Assembly: GCA_019636515.1 (NCBI GenBank) | Contig: JAHBXI010000004.1 | Location: 430,653-494,652, forward strand | Direction: 5' to 3' | Length of the DNA stretch: 64,000 nt | Origin: Phycisphaeraceae bacterium | Lineage (GTDB): Bacteria; Planctomycetota; Phycisphaerae; Phycisphaerales; UBA1924 | Shown: in pieces, positions 17,228 through 26,484 of the stretch | Layout of the letters: each line of letters begins with the position of its first letter | Numbering within the stretch: position 1 is the stretch's first letter | Position numbers and translations under genes: made by a program | The notes under the pieces: generated by a model | The model's database searches: none | What the model was told of the DNA's origin: nothing | Seen by the model: the letters and a program-made list of their open reading frames with translations, nothing else

Positions 17228-18472
17228 ATGCGCCATCCCATCAAGTCCATGCCCGGCCGGTTGATCCGGTTCGCCTCCGGCGGGGTCGCCGCGCTTCTGT
17301 GCCTCGCCGGCATCGGCAAACTCCTCGACGCCGCCGCCGCCATCGACGATTTCGCGGCGTTCCCGGTCATGCCCATGCCCGCGTGGCTGGTCCCGCCGCT
17401 GGTCGTGGCCGTCTCGGTCATGGAGGTCATCGCCGGGGCGGTCTGGTTTGACCCTCGCCGGCGACTCCTCGCCGAGCTCGCGATGATCGTCCTGCTCGGG
17501 GCCTTCATCGCCGTGCTCGCCGTTCAACTCACGTCCTCGAACCCCCCTCGCTGCGGGTGCTTCGGACTTCTCCAGCGATACCTCGCGTTCCAGGCCGACG
17601 CCGATTCGGCCATCGGGCGATCGGCGTGCATGCTCGCCGTCGTTTCGCTGGCGGCCTGGTCGAGGATGCCCTCACGCAACCCGCAAACAACCTCCCACGG
17701 CGTGCCCCACTCGCGCCGCGCCTTCACCCTCGTCGAGGTCCTCGCCGTCATCGCGCTGGTGGGGGTGCTTCTCGCCTTGCTTGTCCCGGCGCTGAGCCAT
17801 GCTCGCGCCGCCGCGAAGGCGACGATCACCGCCTCGCGTCTGCGACAGAACGGCTCGATATTCCTGATCTATGCCGGGGACCATCGCGGCTACTGGCCAT
17901 GCCCGATCGATCCCAGGGGCGAGGTCTACCAGTTCTCGGTCCCCGAGATCGACTTCGTGCATCGCAGCAGGACGTACTTCTCCATTTCCTCGTACTACTG
18001 GACCCTGGCGCTGGCGTCGTCGTACTACGGCGGGAAGGCCTTTGACCCGGTCTGGTGCGCGGCCGAAGCGCCGATCCCCCATCGCTGGGTCTTTGAATAC
18101 CCGTGCGTCTACATCGCCCGGCCGGAGTACTGGGCACCGACCACCCGGGAAGGCAAAAACCAGTACGGCGGGACTCGCGTCGACGAGGTGCGGTACCCCA
18201 CCAAGAAAACGCTTCTGGCCTCGACCTGGCACGTCTACAGGCGGTCGATCCTGTGCCACAACCCGGTCACGCACATCTCACGCTGCGACATGGGACCGGC
18301 GCCGATCCCCGCCGTCATGCCCGACGGGAGTTTTCATACCACCAGGTACTCGGATGTCCTGCCGGGATACCACAATGGCGACGGCGAACGTACCGATGGC
18401 TTTACTCACTTCATGGACTACCCCCCCACGGGACACACCATCCACGGGGTCCACGGCCGGGACATCCAGTGA
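17228..18472 (+). CDS. Fusion of a MauE/DoxX-like membrane domain with a prepilin-like protein
   Basis: 414 aa. Residues about 8-140 form four membrane helices with a CGCFG motif (NPPRCGCFGLLQRY), as in MauE-type proteins that support disulfide formation in exported partners. At about residue 159 a type II/IV prepilin N-terminus begins: RRAFTLVEVLAVIALVGVLL, with the Phe and Glu+5 expected of prepilin-peptidase substrates. The C-terminal 230 residues resemble planctomycete pseudopilin domains, with a late DGSFHTTRYSD. A prepilin signal in the middle of a polytopic protein is unusual. The start at ATG 17228 is supported by AAGGCAGG about 9 nt upstream. It follows the cysteine-rich gene by 52 bp. 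Confidence 0.82.
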   Translation: MRHPIKSMPGRLIRFASGGVAALLCLAGIGKLLDAAAAIDDFAAFPVMPMPAWLVPPLVVAVSVMEVIAGAVWFDPRRRLLAELAMIVLLGAFIAVLAVQLTSSNPPRCGCFGLLQRYLAFQADADSAIGRSACMLAVVSLAAWSRMPSRNPQTTSHGVPHSRRAFTLVEVLAVIALVGVLLALLVPALSHARAAAKATITASRLRQNGSIFLIYAGDHRGYWPCPIDPRGEVYQFSVPEIDFVHRSRTYFSISSYYWTLALASSYYGGKAFDPVWCAAEAPIPHRWVFEYPCVYIARPEYWAPTTREGKNQYGGTRVDEVRYPTKKTLLASTWHVYRRSILCHNPVTHISRCDMGPAPIPAVMPDGSFHTTRYSDVLPGYHNGDGERTDGFTHFMDYPPTGHTIHGVHGRDIQ

Positions 18473-18618
18473 ATTGACGCAACAGCCGTGCCCGGGATGA
18501 AGCCTCGACACCCCGGAGGAACACCCGGGAGGAGTCATCTCCACGAAGACCCAGGGCGTCCCGTGACGGTACAGCCGCTCCCGTTCCCGGTCGCGACTCG
18601 CGCCCTGGCCGGCGCCCG

Positions 18619-19677
18619 CTACTGGTCGTGCCCCGCGTACTCGGGGAGTTTGTGCCCCGCGTCACGCAGCGTCTTCTCCCGGCTCGCCAGTTCCACGTCG
18701 TTCTCGACCATCATCTTCGCCAGTTCCTCAACCGTGGTCGTCGGCACCCATCCCAGACGCTCCCGGGCCTTGCCCGGGTCGCCCAGCAGAAGTTCGACCT
18801 CCGCCGGACGGAGGTACCTCGGGTCGAACGCGACGAAGTCCTTGAAGTCAAGGCCCGCGTTCGCGAACGCCATCTCCGCGAACTCCCGCACCGTGATCGT
18901 CCGCCCCGTCGCGATCACGTAATCGTCGGGCTTGTCCTGCTGAAGCATCATCCACATCATCTTCACGTAGTCGCCGGCAAACCCCCAGTCACGCTTCGAC
19001 TCCAGGTTCCCAAGGTGGATCTTGTCCTGAAGGCCCATCTTGATGCGGCCCACCGCCCGCGTGATCTTCCGCGTCACGAACGTCTCGCCTCGCCGAGGGG
19101 ACTCGTGATTGAACAGGATCCCGCATGACGCGTGCATCCCGTACGACTCACGGTAGTTCACCGTGATCCAGTGCGCCGCCACCTTCGCCACCGCGTACGG
19201 GGAGCGCGGATAGAACGGCGTCGTCTCCTTCTGAGGAGTCTCCATCACCTTCCCGTACTGCTCCGACGAACTCGCCTGGTAGTACCGCACCTGCTGGCCC
19301 GATTCCTGCTGGAACTCACGCACCGCCTCCAGCAGTTTGTAAGCCCCCATCGCCACCGTCTCGGCCGTGTAGATCGGCATGTCAAACGACACCCGCACGT
19401 GCGACTGCGCCCCGAGGTTGTACACCTCGTGCGGACGAGTCAATTGCACGATCTTCGAGAGGTTGTTCGCATCGCACAGGTCCCCGTAGTGCAGTTTCAA
19501 CCGGCCCCCGCTCACGTGCGGGTCCAGGTACATGTGGTCCAGGCGACCCGTGTTGAACGACGAAGAGCGACGGATGATCCCGTGAACCTCGTACCCCTTC
19601 TCGATCAGAAATTCGGCCAGGTACGAACCGTCCTGGCCGGTGATCCCGGTGATGAGCGCTCGCTTGGGTGTTGCCAT
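18619..19677 (-). CDS. gmd: GDP-mannose 4,6-dehydratase
   Basis: 352 aa, full length. It converts GDP-mannose to GDP-4-keto-6-deoxymannose, the first step towards GDP-fucose, GDP-rhamnose or GDP-perosamine, all used in cell-surface glycans. It is an extended short-chain dehydrogenase: the NADP-binding motif is [15 protein letters not shown] near residue 10, with IRRSSSFNT, the catalytic Ser/Thr region [18 protein letters not shown] (catalytic Tyr and Lys), and [15 protein letters not shown]. The start at ATG 19677 fits the family N-terminus; the open frame further upstream is not homologous. No later pathway enzyme (fucose synthase, reductase) is adjacent; nearby glycosyltransferase genes may use the product. 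Confidence 0.97.
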   Translation of the reverse strand: MATPKRALITGITGQDGSYLAEFLIEKGYEVHGIIRRSSSFNTGRLDHMYLDPHVSGGRLKLHYGDLCDANNLSKIVQLTRPHEVYNLGAQSHVRVSFDMPIYTAETVAMGAYKLLEAVREFQQESGQQVRYYQASSSEQYGKVMETPQKETTPFYPRSPYAVAKVAAHWITVNYRESYGMHASCGILFNHESPRRGETFVTRKITRAVGRIKMGLQDKIHLGNLESKRDWGFAGDYVKMMWMMLQQDKPDDYVIATGRTITVREFAEMAFANAGLDFKDFVAFDPRYLRPAEVELLLGDPGKARERLGWVPTTTVEELAKMMVENDVELASREKTLRDAGHKLPEYAGHDQ

Positions 19678-19894
19678 GGGTAAACCTACTTCGGTCCTTC
19701 GACCTTCCGTGTTCAGCAATGATCCGCGGTTCGGGAATTGTTCACGCCAACGGCCCAGACAGCCCCGACCGATGGCCGCCCGACGCTCGCCGAACCCGAT
19801 CCTAGGGTCGCCGACGCCGGGCCGGAACCGCCCGCGAGGGCGCCGGGGATCACCGCCCGGTGCCACGGACCATCCCAAGCCCCAGGACGCCCGC

Positions 19895-21193
19895 TTACCC
19901 GCCGCTTCGCGGCCGCACCTGCTGCGCCAGGACCTTGTCCACGCGAGGGCCGTCGAGATCCACGACCTCGAATCGCCAGTCCTTCCACTGGAACAGTTCC
20001 CCCGTACGAGGGATTCGGCCCAGCACCGTCGTCACCATGCCCGCCACCGTCGAATACTCCCCCTCGTCCAGGTTCGGAAGGTCCTTCAGCCCCGTCAGTT
20101 TTGTCAGTTGATCGATCGACATCCCACCGTCGATCAGCCACGATCCATCCGCCCTCCGAACCGCCAGGGACTCGGGCGCCGAGTCGGGCGACGCCGCGTC
20201 CCCGATCAACGCCTCGAGAACATCGTTGAGCGTGATGATCCCTTCCACGCCGCCGTACTCGTCCACCACGAACGCGAACTTTGTCCCCGCCTGCCGGAAA
20301 CGCTCCGCCAACCGGATCGCCGGGATCGCCTCGGGAACGTACAGCGGCGGCTTCGCAATCTCCGCAAGATCCACGGTCCGGCTCACCATCAGGTGGCGGA
20401 ACACGTCCTTGACGTGGACCACGCCGACGATCTTCGCCAGCGACCCGTGGCATACCGGGAAGTGCGAGTGAACGCTCGTCGCCACCGCGACCCGGACGTG
20501 GTCGATCGTCGCCTCCGCGTCGAGCCACTCGATCTGAGTCCGTGGAACCATCAGGTGCTTCACCCGCCGGTCTCCAAGGCGCAGCACGCGCTCCACCAGT
20601 TCATGCTCCGCCGCGTGCAGCACCCCCTCCAGGGCCGCCTGCTGGATGATCCCGCGGACCTCGTCCTCGGTCACCCGGTCCGTCGAAGGCGTGTTCCGCG
20701 CGAACGGACGTATCACCAGGTTGGTCGACACCGTCAGAAGCCACACCATCGGGGCGCCGATCCGCGAAAGGAACATCATCGGACGCGCCACCACCTTCGC
20801 CATCCCTTCCGGGTTGGCGATCGCCACGCGCTTGGGAACCAGTTCACCAAGCACCAGCGACAGGTACGTGATTCCCACCACCGTCGCCACCGACGCCCCG
20901 ATCCGCGACGTCGCCCGCGGGAACCCGACCCCTTCCAGCCACCGCCGAAGGTCGTCCGCCAGCGCCGCCTCGCCGAACACGCCCGACACGATGCTCACCA
21001 GCGTGATTCCCACCTGCACCGTCGACAGGAACCGCGCCGGATTCTCCGCCAGCGCCAGCGCCGCCGCCGCCGAGACGCTCCCGGCCTGCGCCTCCCGGCG
21101 AAGCCGGACCTTGCGCGCGGAAACCACCGCGATCTCCGACAACGCCAGAAGACCGTTCACCACCACCAGCATCAGCAGAACGACGAAAGCCAT
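19895..21193 (-). CDS. CNNM/CorC/HlyC-type membrane protein with CBS domains
   Basis: 432 aa. An N-terminal CNNM (DUF21) membrane domain of three to four helices (residues 1-175; [18 protein letters not shown] near the start, [19 protein letters not shown] in the middle) is followed by a CBS pair (residues about 195-325; [34 protein letters not shown]) and a CorC_HlyC C-terminal domain ([18 protein letters not shown]). Family members are implicated in Mg2+ or Co2+ efflux; the older haemolysin name is misleading. An SD-like GAGGGG lies 8 nt before the ATG. The gene is in tandem with rho, 49 bp downstream of it, and is probably cotranscribed. Confidence 0.93.
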   Translation of the reverse strand: MAFVVLLMLVVVNGLLALSEIAVVSARKVRLRREAQAGSVSAAAALALAENPARFLSTVQVGITLVSIVSGVFGEAALADDLRRWLEGVGFPRATSRIGASVATVVGITYLSLVLGELVPKRVAIANPEGMAKVVARPMMFLSRIGAPMVWLLTVSTNLVIRPFARNTPSTDRVTEDEVRGIIQQAALEGVLHAAEHELVERVLRLGDRRVKHLMVPRTQIEWLDAEATIDHVRVAVATSVHSHFPVCHGSLAKIVGVVHVKDVFRHLMVSRTVDLAEIAKPPLYVPEAIPAIRLAERFRQAGTKFAFVVDEYGGVEGIITLNDVLEALIGDAASPDSAPESLAVRRADGSWLIDGGMSIDQLTKLTGLKDLPNLDEGEYSTVAGMVTTVLGRIPRTGELFQWKDWRFEVVDLDGPRVDKVLAQQVRPRSGG

Positions 21194-21242
21194 GGACCGG
21201 CCCCTCGCCAGGCCGCGGGCACGCGCCCGCGGCGACGACCAC

Positions 21243-23129
21243 TCAGCCCAGCGCCATCGTCATCAGGAACTCCGCGTTGGTCTTCACCTTCTTCAGGCGG
21301 CCACGGATCAGTTCCATCGCCTCCACCACGTTCATGTCGCTGAGAACCTTCCGCAGTCGATGCACCAGTTCGAGTTCCTTCGGGTCCAGCAGCAGTTCCT
21401 CGCGCCGCGTTCCCGACGCCGGGATGTCGATGCACGGGTAGATCCGCTTCTCCATCAACTTGCGATCCAGGTGCAGTTCGCTGTTCCCCGTTCCCTTGAA
21501 CTCCTCGAAGATCACCTCGTCCATCTTCGAGCCCGTGTCCACCAGCGCCGTCCCGATGATCGTCAACGAGCCGCCTTTCTCGATCGCGCGGGCCGCGCCG
21601 AAGAACTTCTTCGGACGCTGCAGCGCGTTGGAGTCCAGGCCGCCCGTCATGATCTTCCCCGAGTGGGGCATCTCCGCGTTGTACGCCCGCGCCAGGCGAG
21701 TGATCGAATCCAGAAGAATCACCACGTCCTGCCCGAACTCCACCATCCGCTTGGCCTTCTCGATCACCACCTCCGCCACCGCCACGTGACGGCCCGACAC
21801 CTCGTCGAACGTGCTCGCCACCACCTCCACCGACGGCGCCGTGTTGCGGCGGAAGTCCGTGACCTCCTCCGGCCGCTCGTCCACCAGCAGCACGATGATC
21901 TTCACGTCCGGGTAGTTCTTCGTGATCGCCTTGGTGATCTTCTGCAACAGCACCGTCTTGCCCGTCCGCGGCGGCGCCACGATCAGCGCCCGCTGGCCCT
22001 TGCCGATCGGCGCCACAAGGTCGATGATCCGCGCCTCGACTTCGTCGGGAGATGTCTCCAGCACAAAGCGCTGCTCGGGATGCAGCGGCGTCAGGTCCTC
22101 GAAGTTCGTCAGGTCGTGGATCTTCCCGGGCGCGAAGCCGTTGACCGTGTCCACCCGCAGAAGCGCGAAGTACTTCTCGCTCTCCTTCGGTGGACGAACC
22201 ACCCCGCGCACCACCATCCCACGGCGAAGCCCGAATCGCCGCACCTGCGAGGGCGACACGTAGATGTCGTCCGGACCGGGGAGGTAACTCTGCTCCGGCG
22301 CACGCAGGAACCCAAAGCCGTCCTGCATGATCTCCAGCGTCCCCTCGCCGAACATCAGGCCCTGCTTGGCCGCCCGTGCCTTGAGAATCTTGAACACAAG
22401 GTCCTGACGCGGCAACTGGTGGAAGTCCGCCAGCCCCTCCTTCTCCGCCACCGCGAACAGGTGCTCGGGCTTCATCCGCTGAAGGTCACCGATCGAGATC
22501 GAGTCCTTCAACGCCGCCGGATCCGCCGTCTTGGCGATCCGCTCAAGTTCCGCCGCCTCGCGCTCCAGTTCCTCGTCGCTGGGAAGGCTGTGGTCAAACG
22601 AAGCACGCCCGCCACCGCCGCCCATATGCCCGGGCATCCCGCCCCCGCCCTTTCGCTTCTTGCGCTTGCGGCGAAATCCCCGGTCGTTGCCCGGGTAGCC
22701 TCCCCCCTGCCCGCCCCCCTGTCCTCCGCCATGCCCGCCGCCGTGCCCACCGCCGGACGAATGACCCGAATGCGGCGACGATGACCCGCCCGAAGACTCG
22801 GCACCCGAGGCCTGGCCGACCGGACCGCCAGAGACCGTTGAGGAACCCTCTCCCCCCGTCCGTTCGCCGCCGCGATCACCCGCGGAACGCTCGGGCCGAC
22901 CCTCGGAAGACTCGCTCGGTCGCGGTGAACGCACCTCGGCCGAACCGCCCGACGAGGCTCGTCCCGAACCCTCTCCCGACCCGCCCCCGGACTTTGCCGG
23001 CGTTGGCCCCTCGCCTCCCTCCCGCGGAGTCTCCCGTCGCGGGGCGCCTCCCTGGCGAATGCGGCCGCGAGGGCCTTCGGGATTCGTCGTGCGGGTCTCG
23101 GTCTCTGAACTATTCGTGGCCTTGCCCAT
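21243..23129 (-). CDS. rho: Transcription termination factor Rho with long N-terminal extension
   Basis: 628 aa, about 200 longer than E. coli Rho. Residues 1-185 are a low-complexity extension rich in Gly, Ser, Glu and Pro, with a run of [12 protein letters not shown] repeats and a basic patch ([12 protein letters not shown]). The core follows: N-terminal helical domain, cold-shock RNA-binding domain ([20 protein letters not shown]), P-loop [13 protein letters not shown] near residue 385, [12 protein letters not shown], the Q-loop [10 protein letters not shown] and the R-loop region [20 protein letters not shown]. All ATPase and translocation motifs are intact. SD-like AAGGA precedes the ATG at 23129. 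A roughly 240-nt 5' leader suggests post-transcriptional control. Confidence 0.97.
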   Translation of the reverse strand: MGKATNSSETETRTTNPEGPRGRIRQGGAPRRETPREGGEGPTPAKSGGGSGEGSGRASSGGSAEVRSPRPSESSEGRPERSAGDRGGERTGGEGSSTVSGGPVGQASGAESSGGSSSPHSGHSSGGGHGGGHGGGQGGGQGGGYPGNDRGFRRKRKKRKGGGGMPGHMGGGGGRASFDHSLPSDEELEREAAELERIAKTADPAALKDSISIGDLQRMKPEHLFAVAEKEGLADFHQLPRQDLVFKILKARAAKQGLMFGEGTLEIMQDGFGFLRAPEQSYLPGPDDIYVSPSQVRRFGLRRGMVVRGVVRPPKESEKYFALLRVDTVNGFAPGKIHDLTNFEDLTPLHPEQRFVLETSPDEVEARIIDLVAPIGKGQRALIVAPPRTGKTVLLQKITKAITKNYPDVKIIVLLVDERPEEVTDFRRNTAPSVEVVASTFDEVSGRHVAVAEVVIEKAKRMVEFGQDVVILLDSITRLARAYNAEMPHSGKIMTGGLDSNALQRPKKFFGAARAIEKGGSLTIIGTALVDTGSKMDEVIFEEFKGTGNSELHLDRKLMEKRIYPCIDIPASGTRREELLLDPKELELVHRLRKVLSDMNVVEAMELIRGRLKKVKTNAEFLMTMALG

Positions 23130-23383
23130 CGGATCGATCCTTGGACCAACTGCTCAACCGTGATGAAATAAATGAGTGACTGGATCCCCCTCGACCGAAT
23201 ACCCCCGGTTACCCCCGTGCCGAGGGATGATCGGAAATAAAAGGGGGAAAAGGAGCAACGCAGGCGAGTGCCGCACACGGATGCTCGCTGGCGGGACATC
23301 GACCCGCCCGGCGTCCTCGTGCGCTTCCCGGAATGTCTCGGGAAATTCGATGCACCCGCGACGGGTGCGACACATAAGTATAC
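23130..23383 (-). promoter_or_regulatory. Probable rho promoter and about 240-nt leader
   Basis: A TATACT hexamer (minus strand, 23383-23378) marks a likely -10 box; the best upstream match to a -35, TTGACC, is spaced only 13 nt away, so the -35 is uncertain. Just after the expected start, a perfect hairpin GCACCCG-TCG-CGGGTGC (23368-23352) would form the 5' end of the mRNA. The leader then runs through a pyrimidine-rich stretch near 23231-23250. Rho genes are often autoregulated through unstructured leader RNA, so the layout fits, but regulation is inferred. The remaining 23384-23765 holds nothing I can identify. Confidence 0.45.
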
Positions 23384-23778
23384 CCCACTGCAAGCGGTCA
23401 AGGCGATCGGCCGACTTCACATCCGTGGAGGGTCTCGGTCCGTTCATCCGTACCTTGTTCGCAAGCGTCCGGGCAATCGACGCTCCGCCCATCCCCGGCT
23501 TCGCCCCGCCGCCCGCGGGGCGTGCCCTCGACACCACTTTCGGTCGCCTTGAATCCCCTTGATCGACGGCCAGGACACCGGCGGCACCGGACGACGCTCG
23601 CTTATGGCTGCTGCGGTCAAGCCCTGACCAGATTCACGGGCCATCCGTGCACCGGGCCCGGCCGTCGATCAAAGGGACGCTCACCACCCGCGAGTCGGCA
23701 CCCGCAAGCCGTGGAATTCCACGCCGCGCCTCACGACCGACAGGGTACGCCCATGATCCCCTCGGGTACACTCAAGGG

Positions 23779-25212
23779 GTGTCCGAAGAGTCCACGTTCA
23801 AACCACCCGCACGGGGCCGCCCCGACGCCACACCCGACACCGCGCGGGTACCCGAATTGGCGCCCCGCCGCCCCCTGGCCTGGACGGCGTCCGATCAGGA
23901 TCCCGTCGAGGTTGCCGCCCGCGCCAGGGTCTTGGTGCTTCGAGCCGTCCGCATCTCCTTCCTGGTGGTCCTGCTCTCGGTGGCCCTCCTGCGGGTCATC
24001 CTGTCGGGAGACGAGGCCCTCACGCGCCTGTGGTACCTCACTTTCGGCCTCGCCGTCGCGATGGCCGCCCTCTTCATCGCCATCGACATCCTGACTCCCA
24101 CCAAGAAGATCGCCACCATGGTCACCGTGGCCGTCGGTCTGCTCGTGGGCGTTGTCTCCACCATCGTGGTTAGCCTCGTCATCGACCTGGTCGCCGAGAC
24201 CTACACCATCGACCGCACCTTCGTCACCATGTTCAAGATCCTCCTTGGCATCTGCCTCTGCTACCTCGGCGTCACGGTCGTCCTCCAGACGCAGGACGAC
24301 GTCAGGCTTCTCATCCCATACGTCGAGTTCGCCAAGCAACTCCGAGGACCGCGACCGCTCATCATGGACTCCTCAGCCCTGATCGACGCACGCGTCGCCG
24401 ACGCCCTCCAGACCGGCTTCTTCCAGGCGCCCATCATCGTCCCGCGCTTCGTCATCGCCGAACTCCACCAACTCGCCGACAGCCACGACAAACTCAAAAG
24501 GGCCAAGGGACGACGCGCCCTCGACATCGTGGCCCGACTTCAGCGGCACCCCTCGCTCGACGTTTCGGTTGACCCCGCCGCCTCAAGAGGCTTTGGAGCC
24601 GACCAGGCTCTGGTCGAACTTGCCTCCCGCCTGCGAGGAATGATCGTCACCACCGACAGCGGCCTGGTCCGCATCGCCACCATCCAGGGCGCCACCGCCC
24701 TCAACATCAACGACCTGGCCGCCGCTCTCAGGCCCGCCCTCACCGCCGGAGACACCGTCACCGTCCGCCTTGTCAAGCCCGGAGAGCAACCAGGACAGGC
24801 CGTCGGATACCTCCCCGACGGCACCATGATCGTCGCCGAGGACGGCGGGCCGCTGGTCGGCTCCGATACCACGCTGATGGTCATTTCCACCCTCCAGACC
24901 TCCGCCGGAAGGCTTGTGTTCGCCAGAACCGTCCCCCTCGATCAGCACGATCCGCCAAACGCCGATCACGCTCCGTTTCTCGATGGCGGAGGCGAGCAGG
25001 GAGCCCAGCAGGGGGCCGCGCAGGGGATGGATTCCACCTCCGCCGCAAACACGCCGGACAATCCCGGCCCCAATCCCAATCCCGGCCACGACGACCCCGC
25101 GGGATCGTCCGCGAACGACGATCCGCGCCCGGCCTCGCCACGCGGCCTCGGCCCCTTCCCGCCGCGCGGATCGGTCCGCCCGAAGGGACGTCCGCGAAGC
25201 CCCCGACGATGA
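23779..25212 (+). CDS. PIN/TRAM domain membrane protein (YacL-like)
   Basis: 477 aa starting at GTG 23779 (VSEESTFKPP). Residues about 50-175 hold four membrane helices. A PIN nuclease-fold domain follows (LIMDSSALIDARVADAL with the first Asp; GFGADQALVELA; VTTDSGLVRIA with later Asp), then a TRAM domain (GDTVTVRLVKPGEQPGQAVG). A Gly/Pro/Asn-rich tail of about 85 residues ends the protein. The acidic PIN residues look intact, so an RNase activity is plausible; YacL-type proteins have no firmly established substrate that I know of. TACACT ends 7 nt before the GTG and the purine-rich AAGGG directly abuts the start codon, so a leaderless mRNA is likely. The gene is divergent from rho. Confidence 0.9.
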   Translation: MSEESTFKPPARGRPDATPDTARVPELAPRRPLAWTASDQDPVEVAARARVLVLRAVRISFLVVLLSVALLRVILSGDEALTRLWYLTFGLAVAMAALFIAIDILTPTKKIATMVTVAVGLLVGVVSTIVVSLVIDLVAETYTIDRTFVTMFKILLGICLCYLGVTVVLQTQDDVRLLIPYVEFAKQLRGPRPLIMDSSALIDARVADALQTGFFQAPIIVPRFVIAELHQLADSHDKLKRAKGRRALDIVARLQRHPSLDVSVDPAASRGFGADQALVELASRLRGMIVTTDSGLVRIATIQGATALNINDLAAALRPALTAGDTVTVRLVKPGEQPGQAVGYLPDGTMIVAEDGGPLVGSDTTLMVISTLQTSAGRLVFARTVPLDQHDPPNADHAPFLDGGGEQGAQQGAAQGMDSTSAANTPDNPGPNPNPGHDDPAGSSANDDPRPASPRGLGPFPPRGSVRPKGRPRSPRR

Positions 25213-25252
25213 GCCGCGCGGCGGGCCACGACGCCCCCCGCCCGTGCCGCGA

Positions 25253-26446
25253 TCAGCGGATCTTGATCGTGGCCAGCGCGACCACCACCAGCAGCACCGA
25301 CACGATCCAAAGCCGGGCCACGATCTGCTGTTCGTTCCATCCCCCCAGGTGCAGGTGGTGGTGAAACGGTGAGCACCGAAACACGCGCATGTCACCGCTC
25401 ACCTTGTAGAAACCCACCGTCCCCCCCGACGCCCTGTACACCGTCACCTGGATCACCACCGAGGCGATTTCCACCAGGAAGACCCCCGACATCATCAGCA
25501 CCACGACCTCCTGGCGGATGATCATCGCGAGGTACCCGATCAACGCCCCGATGCACAGAGATCCCGTGTCGCCCATGAAGACCTGCGCCGGCGCGCAGTT
25601 CCACCACAGAAAGCCCAGGCACGCCCCGCCCATCGCCCCGGCCAGCACCGCCAGTTCGCTCGAAAACGGAACATACGGCACCAGGAGATACCGCGCCCAC
25701 GCCGGTTCGCCCGCCACCAGGCACAGGATGAACAGCCCCATCGCCACCGCGCTGGATATCCCGGCCGCAAGCCCGTCCATCCCGTCGGTGATGTTCACCG
25801 CGTTGCTCATCCCCGTCAGCATCAGCGTCGCCAGCACCATGTATCCCGCCAGCGGGAGGTAATACAGCGACGCGTTTACCTCCCCCCCGTCGTAGGTCTT
25901 CTGGAACGGAAGGTTCACCACGTGCGCCAGGTCCAACTCCGCCGCCGTGTCCCCGCGGCTGAACCCAAAGTACCCCACAAGCACCCCGATCCCCAGTTGA
26001 AAAACCAGTTTCTCCCACGCGAAAAGGCCCTGACGACCCGTCCCCCGCCGCGACGCCGTCAGTTTCAGCCAATCGTCCGCCGCCCCGATGATCGCCGTCC
26101 ACACCAGCACCACCAGCCCCATGTACACGTAGAACTGCCGAACGTCCGCCAGAAGACAGACCGACGCGAACACCGCCCCCGCGATCAGCGTCCCGCCCAT
26201 CGTCGGCGTGTTCGCCTTCGACTGGGCCTGCTGGCGCAGCAGTTGCGCGTCGGACTGTCCCGTGTCCCCGATCTTCAGCCGCACCAGCGACGCGATCACG
26301 CGACGACCCAGCAGCAAGACCGCCGCGAACGCCGCGAACGCCGCCGCCAGTGCTCGGAACTGCACCTGGTCGAACACGCTGACCAGCCAGTACAGTCTCG
26401 CCTCGACAAGCCATTCCCGGGAAATATCCAGCAGCCAGTACAGCAT
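25253..26446 (-). CDS. mraY: Phospho-N-acetylmuramoyl-pentapeptide transferase MraY
   Basis: 397 aa from ATG 26446 (MLYWLLDISREW), matching the family N-terminus. An alternative GTG at 26488 overlaps the murF stop codon by 4 bp (GTGA) and would add 14 residues. MraY moves phospho-MurNAc-pentapeptide from UDP to undecaprenyl phosphate, giving lipid I, at the inner membrane. About ten membrane helices are present. Signature motifs: KANTPTMGG (residue about 75), IIGAADDWLKL with the Asp pair, SNAVNITDGMDGLAAG, FMGDTGSL and SPFHHHLHLGGWNE (His cluster). It is the last gene of the murE-murF-mraY run. Confidence 0.96.
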   Translation of the reverse strand: MLYWLLDISREWLVEARLYWLVSVFDQVQFRALAAAFAAFAAVLLLGRRVIASLVRLKIGDTGQSDAQLLRQQAQSKANTPTMGGTLIAGAVFASVCLLADVRQFYVYMGLVVLVWTAIIGAADDWLKLTASRRGTGRQGLFAWEKLVFQLGIGVLVGYFGFSRGDTAAELDLAHVVNLPFQKTYDGGEVNASLYYLPLAGYMVLATLMLTGMSNAVNITDGMDGLAAGISSAVAMGLFILCLVAGEPAWARYLLVPYVPFSSELAVLAGAMGGACLGFLWWNCAPAQVFMGDTGSLCIGALIGYLAMIIRQEVVVLMMSGVFLVEIASVVIQVTVYRASGGTVGFYKVSGDMRVFRCSPFHHHLHLGGWNEQQIVARLWIVSVLLVVVALATIKIR

Positions 26447-26484
26447 CTCGTGCGTCGCGCCGACCCTCCACCCGCCCCGAAGGC

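Noticed and set aside
19640..22784. Long + strand frames opposite the CorC-like and rho genes
   Set aside because: Composition is typical of antisense frames; the minus frames are clear conserved proteins.
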